This document shows positions 61,732-64,000 of a DNA stretch of 64,000 nt, in pieces. Location of the stretch: assembly GCA_902786345.1 (NCBI GenBank), contig CADACB010000009.1:1-64000 (forward strand). Reading direction: 5' to 3'. The translations under genes were made by a program, and so were the position numbers. Under the pieces are notes generated by a model. It had not been told where the DNA came from, made no database searches, and saw only the letters and a program-made list of their open reading frames with translations. The number at the start of each line of letters is the position of its first letter. Within the stretch, counting starts at the first letter, position 1. Source of the stretch: an uncultured Ruminococcus sp. GTDB taxonomy: Bacteria; Bacillota; Clostridia; Oscillospirales; Acutalibacteraceae.

Positions 61732-62328
61732 TCATACCAGCTTTGATTTTATTCCCATTATTGCCGTAATTGATTTCACGGGCGTCATTAAATATGCGGA
61801 ATTGAGTGTTATTCCAAGAATCCGGTCGGCATTTAGCCTTGCAAGCAAAGGCTTCTGTGTTTCAAGAGAAACATCCCCATATCCGGGACTGAATCTGTTG
61901 ACGCATATATATCCCTTGCTCATTTTTTTGCAGGCATAATCGCAGAAGGACTCTATTGCGGCAGACGATAACCCATCCGTTATAAAATGCTCTGCCTGAG
62001 AAAGCATATTAAGCCGTGCAAGAAGTCTGTCAACAGCGATACCTGTAGTCATTGCCATAACAAAAGCTTCTCTGCACCCAAAAAGATTTTTATAAAGCTT
62101 AACGCTCTTAACCTTCATAAAACCGAAATCACACAGATTTTCCTTTGACAGATCTACCTCAGCTTTTATATATGCACATTTATAGTCAATCGCATCAAAA
62201 AGCCTTTGTTTACAGCTTTCAACACTCTCACTATTAAAATCTGCATCGGTCTTCAATCTTGCAGCAAGCTCCCTCTTATTTATCTCTATCTCTTCTGCAT
62301 CAGCAGCAATAATTTCAATTCCGGACAT
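61732..62328 (-). CDS. Stand-alone methionine synthase activation-domain protein
   Basis: The 198-residue protein carries the MetH activation-domain core RFSPGYGD (about 145-152). In the full-length enzyme that domain binds S-adenosylmethionine and re-methylates oxidised cobalamin. Here it is a separate polypeptide, immediately followed by metH, with only three bases between stop and start, so translational coupling and a physical complex are likely. GGAGATG precedes the ATG. It is shorter than the E. coli domain, so part of the fold may be reduced. Confidence 0.88.
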   Translation of the reverse strand: MSGIEIIAADAEEIEINKRELAARLKTDADFNSESVESCKQRLFDAIDYKCAYIKAEVDLSKENLCDFGFMKVKSVKLYKNLFGCREAFVMAMTTGIAVDRLLARLNMLSQAEHFITDGLSSAAIESFCDYACKKMSKGYICVNRFSPGYGDVSLETQKPLLARLNADRILGITLNSAYLMTPVKSITAIMGIKSKLV

Positions 62329-62362
62329 TCTATCCGCATCTCCATATTTTTTATTTTACACA

Positions 62363-62392
62363 ATTATAGCACATTAAATATTTTATTGTAAA
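62363..62392 (-). promoter_or_regulatory. Promoter of the metH operon
   Basis: TTTACA (62387-62392) and TATAAT (62363-62368) on the minus strand are 18 bases apart, 35 bases before the first gene. The leader is too short to hold a SAM or B12 riboswitch. Confidence 0.65.
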
Positions 62393-62510
62393 GCACCCCA
62401 TTGCTTAATCTTACGATTCAGCCGGCACAACCCCTCAGCATAAAAAGATTTGATTTTTGATCAGTAAGTATTGTTCCGCCATATGGGGTCAGCAGCTCAC
62501 TGTCCGAAAA

Positions 62511-62786
62511 TCACCTGTTAATGCTAACGTCATTGGATATTTTTTCGTTTTCATTTCTGATATATTCTATCATCTCGCTTCTCCCTCCGTTAGTCATAGG
62601 AAAAGTACGCTCTGATACTATTGAATCCATACTCTTTTCATAACAGAATACACCATACCATATTTTTACTGTCATTATCTCTTCTTTAACATCGGGAATT
62701 ATTATGTAATGAAATTCATAACTGCATTCCGTATATGGATTATCATTTGTAAACCATTCAATACCGGGTAAACTTTCACAAAGCAT
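62511..62786 (-). CDS. Small hypothetical protein
   Basis: The 91-residue protein has no signal peptide, membrane segment or repeat. It is Glu/Ser/Tyr-rich and contains an N-terminal WFTNDNPYTECSYEFHYIII strand region. AAGGAG lies about ten bases before the ATG. I do not recognise the family. It is isolated between the metH operon and the divergent gshA-type gene. Confidence 0.55.
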   Translation of the reverse strand: MLCESLPGIEWFTNDNPYTECSYEFHYIIIPDVKEEIMTVKIWYGVFCYEKSMDSIVSERTFPMTNGGRSEMIEYIRNENEKISNDVSINR

Positions 62787-62982
62787 AAATTTGCATCTCC
62801 TTTTATTTTTATAGAACCAAAAATATTATATCACGCAGAAGAAAAAAAGTAAAAGTAAAATAGAATAAACAAAAATAATAACAGCTTAATATATTCAGAA
62901 ACCGTAAATTCTTCAGTAAAAAGTTACACATTGTATAACCATCCAACTAAAACTAATTTTCGTGTGATGATATTTTATACTA

Positions 62983-63011
62983 TTGACATAAGGACAACAG
63001 TCTGATATAAT
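62983..63011 (+). promoter_or_regulatory. Consensus promoter of the glutamate-cysteine ligase gene
   Basis: TTGACA (62983-62988) and TATAAT (63006-63011) are 17 bases apart, both perfect. The leader (about 63018-63149) contains a small CCTAT/ATAGG hairpin and an (TA)n run near 63082-63098 but no recognised riboswitch. The rest of the 360-base intergenic stretch is plain AT-rich sequence. Confidence 0.85.
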
Positions 63012-63149
63012 TAATAAAGCCTATTAATTATATAGGTATAGTATAATATATGTATATTGTAATAACTTAAAAGATTTTTTCAATATATATATATATATAT
63101 CATAATACTTTATTTTACAAATACACAACAGATATAAAAGGTGATAAGT

Positions 63150-64000
63150 ATGCTTATGGATTTTAAAGATGCTGCAATAAGAAAACTAAGTATCAAAGCT
63201 GAATATGGTCTTGAAAGAGAATCACTCAGAGTTGACCGGAACGGAAATTTGGCAAAAACCAGTCACCCGTTTTTAGCAGACAAACATATCGACAGGGATT
63301 TCTGTGAAAATCAGATAGAAATAATTACAGACGTTTTTTCTGATTCAAAAAGTATGCTTCATCAACTGAAGAACATACAGAATAAAATTGATAAAACTCT
63401 CTCATCTATGAACGAATTGCTGTGGTGTTTTTCAAACCCTCCGGCATTTTCTGATGAGAATGAAATATGTGTTGCTGTTTTCAACAATGAATTCCGGAAA
63501 AAAAATGAATATCGTGCATATCTTGCAAAAAAATACGGTAAAAAAAAGATGTTATTTTCAGGTATTCATTTTAATTTCTCATTTTCCTCAAGACTCATAA
63601 ACACTGCATTTTTATCCTCGGATTCATCAGATCTCAGAAGCTTTACCGATAAGCTATACCTGAATCTTTCAAAAAGACTGGTACAATATTCATGGCTGGT
63701 TGTGTTTCTGACTGCAGCAAGTCCTGTAACCCACAATTCTCTTGGAATTCCATCCTGCAAATACTCCTCTGTAAGATGCGGTGATGAAGGATATTGGAAC
63801 AATTTTGTCCCGCTCCTCAATTACAACAGCCTTGACAACTATATAGAAAGCATTGAAAAAATGATCAGCAGCGGAAAGCTTGCCTCTGTATCTGAACTGT
63901 ATTACCCTGTGCGTTTAAAGCCAAGGGGCGATAACAGCCTTCAGTCATTAAAGCAAAAAGGCGTCAACCATATAGAACTTCGTGTTTTTGATGTCAATCC
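63150..64000 (+). CDS. gshA: Glutamate-cysteine ligase (GshA/GshF type), 5' part only
   Basis: The frame is open from the ATG at 63150 (AAAGGTG six bases upstream) to the window edge, 283 codons, so the gene is cut at 64000. It joins glutamate and cysteine, the first step of glutathione synthesis. Recognisable parts are EYGLERESLRV (about 16-26), GIHFNFSFS (about 136-144), PVTHNSLG and RLKPRG (about 254-259), then HIELRVFDVNP at the end, all matching the E. coli-type ligase core. The bifunctional GshF fusion is common in Firmicutes, so more than a GshA domain may follow; the window cannot tell. Confidence 0.9.
   Translation, partial: MLMDFKDAAIRKLSIKAEYGLERESLRVDRNGNLAKTSHPFLADKHIDRDFCENQIEIITDVFSDSKSMLHQLKNIQNKIDKTLSSMNELLWCFSNPPAFSDENEICVAVFNNEFRKKNEYRAYLAKKYGKKKMLFSGIHFNFSFSSRLINTAFLSSDSSDLRSFTDKLYLNLSKRLVQYSWLVVFLTAASPVTHNSLGIPSCKYSSVRCGDEGYWNNFVPLLNYNSLDNYIESIEKMISSGKLASVSELYYPVRLKPRGDNSLQSLKQKGVNHIELRVFDVN

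Noticed and set aside
62329-62392. A SAM or cobalamin riboswitch in front of the metH operon
   Set aside because: The leader from the inferred promoter to the start codon is only about 35 bases.
63082-63098. (TA)n run as a phase-variable repeat
   Set aside because: It lies in the untranslated leader in an AT-rich stretch and is not in the promoter spacer; no evidence for length control.
1-64000. CRISPR arrays, tRNA or rRNA genes, transposases, phage genes
   Set aside because: I looked for regularly spaced repeats, cloverleaf ends and known domains and saw none.

Overview
The window is a chromosomal segment from a low-GC, spore-forming member of the Clostridia. The sporulation genes yqfC, yqfD, ylbJ and a spoIIM homologue, a T-box in front of pheST, IreB, a clostridial-type V/A-ATPase, AdhE and AGGAGG-type ribosome sites together point to a Ruminococcus/Oscillospiraceae-like gut anaerobe. 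That placement is inference from gene content; no rRNA is present.

Layout. 1-7260 (minus): a signal-peptide membrane protein with a long acidic cytoplasmic tail leads pyrC, pyrF and a two-repeat hypothetical gene, preceded by a separate hypothetical gene. 7450-10065 (plus): a CHAP-type cell-wall hydrolase with five X2-like modules and a membrane anchor. 10295-14845 (plus): T-box leader, pheS, pheT, ireB and an unknown small gene. 15010-23993 (plus): a complete nine-gene V/A-type ATPase operon (H-C-I-K-F-E-A-B-D). 24254-28509 (minus): an ABC exporter pair whose permease carries a large coiled coil and seems to start at CTG. 28745-30433 (minus): an M3 oligopeptidase. 30885-31411 (plus): a strong promoter, about 240 nt of highly structured RNA, a 49-residue membrane peptide and a terminator. 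31585-35049 (plus): a secreted papain-family protease with a long beta-sandwich tail. 35092-36207 (minus): a Nim-like flavoprotein and a rhodanese.

36357-48637 (minus) is a three-gene surface cluster: two membrane-anchored proteins with similar N-terminal ends, then a 3553-residue secreted protein. Its first half is a repetitive parallel-beta-helix-like region, and it has no recognisable wall anchor. This is the least explained protein-coding part of the window. 49053-53661 holds asnB-ylbJ (minus) and yqfC-yqfD (plus). 53877-57508 (minus) holds a PflX-like radical SAM protein and adhE, whose promoter overlaps a Rex-like operator. 57719-62328 (minus) reads metH-activation protein, metH (without its own activation domain), spoIIM-like and a DUF624-like membrane protein. 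62511-64000 ends with a small unknown gene (minus) and the 5' part of a gshA-type glutamate-cysteine ligase (plus), cut by the window edge.

Two dispersed non-coding repeat families are visible by eye. One has three copies (24.1, 35.6 and 53.7 kb). Each copy's right-hand end lies at the stop codon of a minus-strand gene, and the copies carry terminal inverted repeats. The other is GC-rich and palindromic, with copies at 10.2 kb and 30.5 kb in opposite orientation. I saw no tRNA, rRNA, CRISPR array, transposase, phage or plasmid gene.
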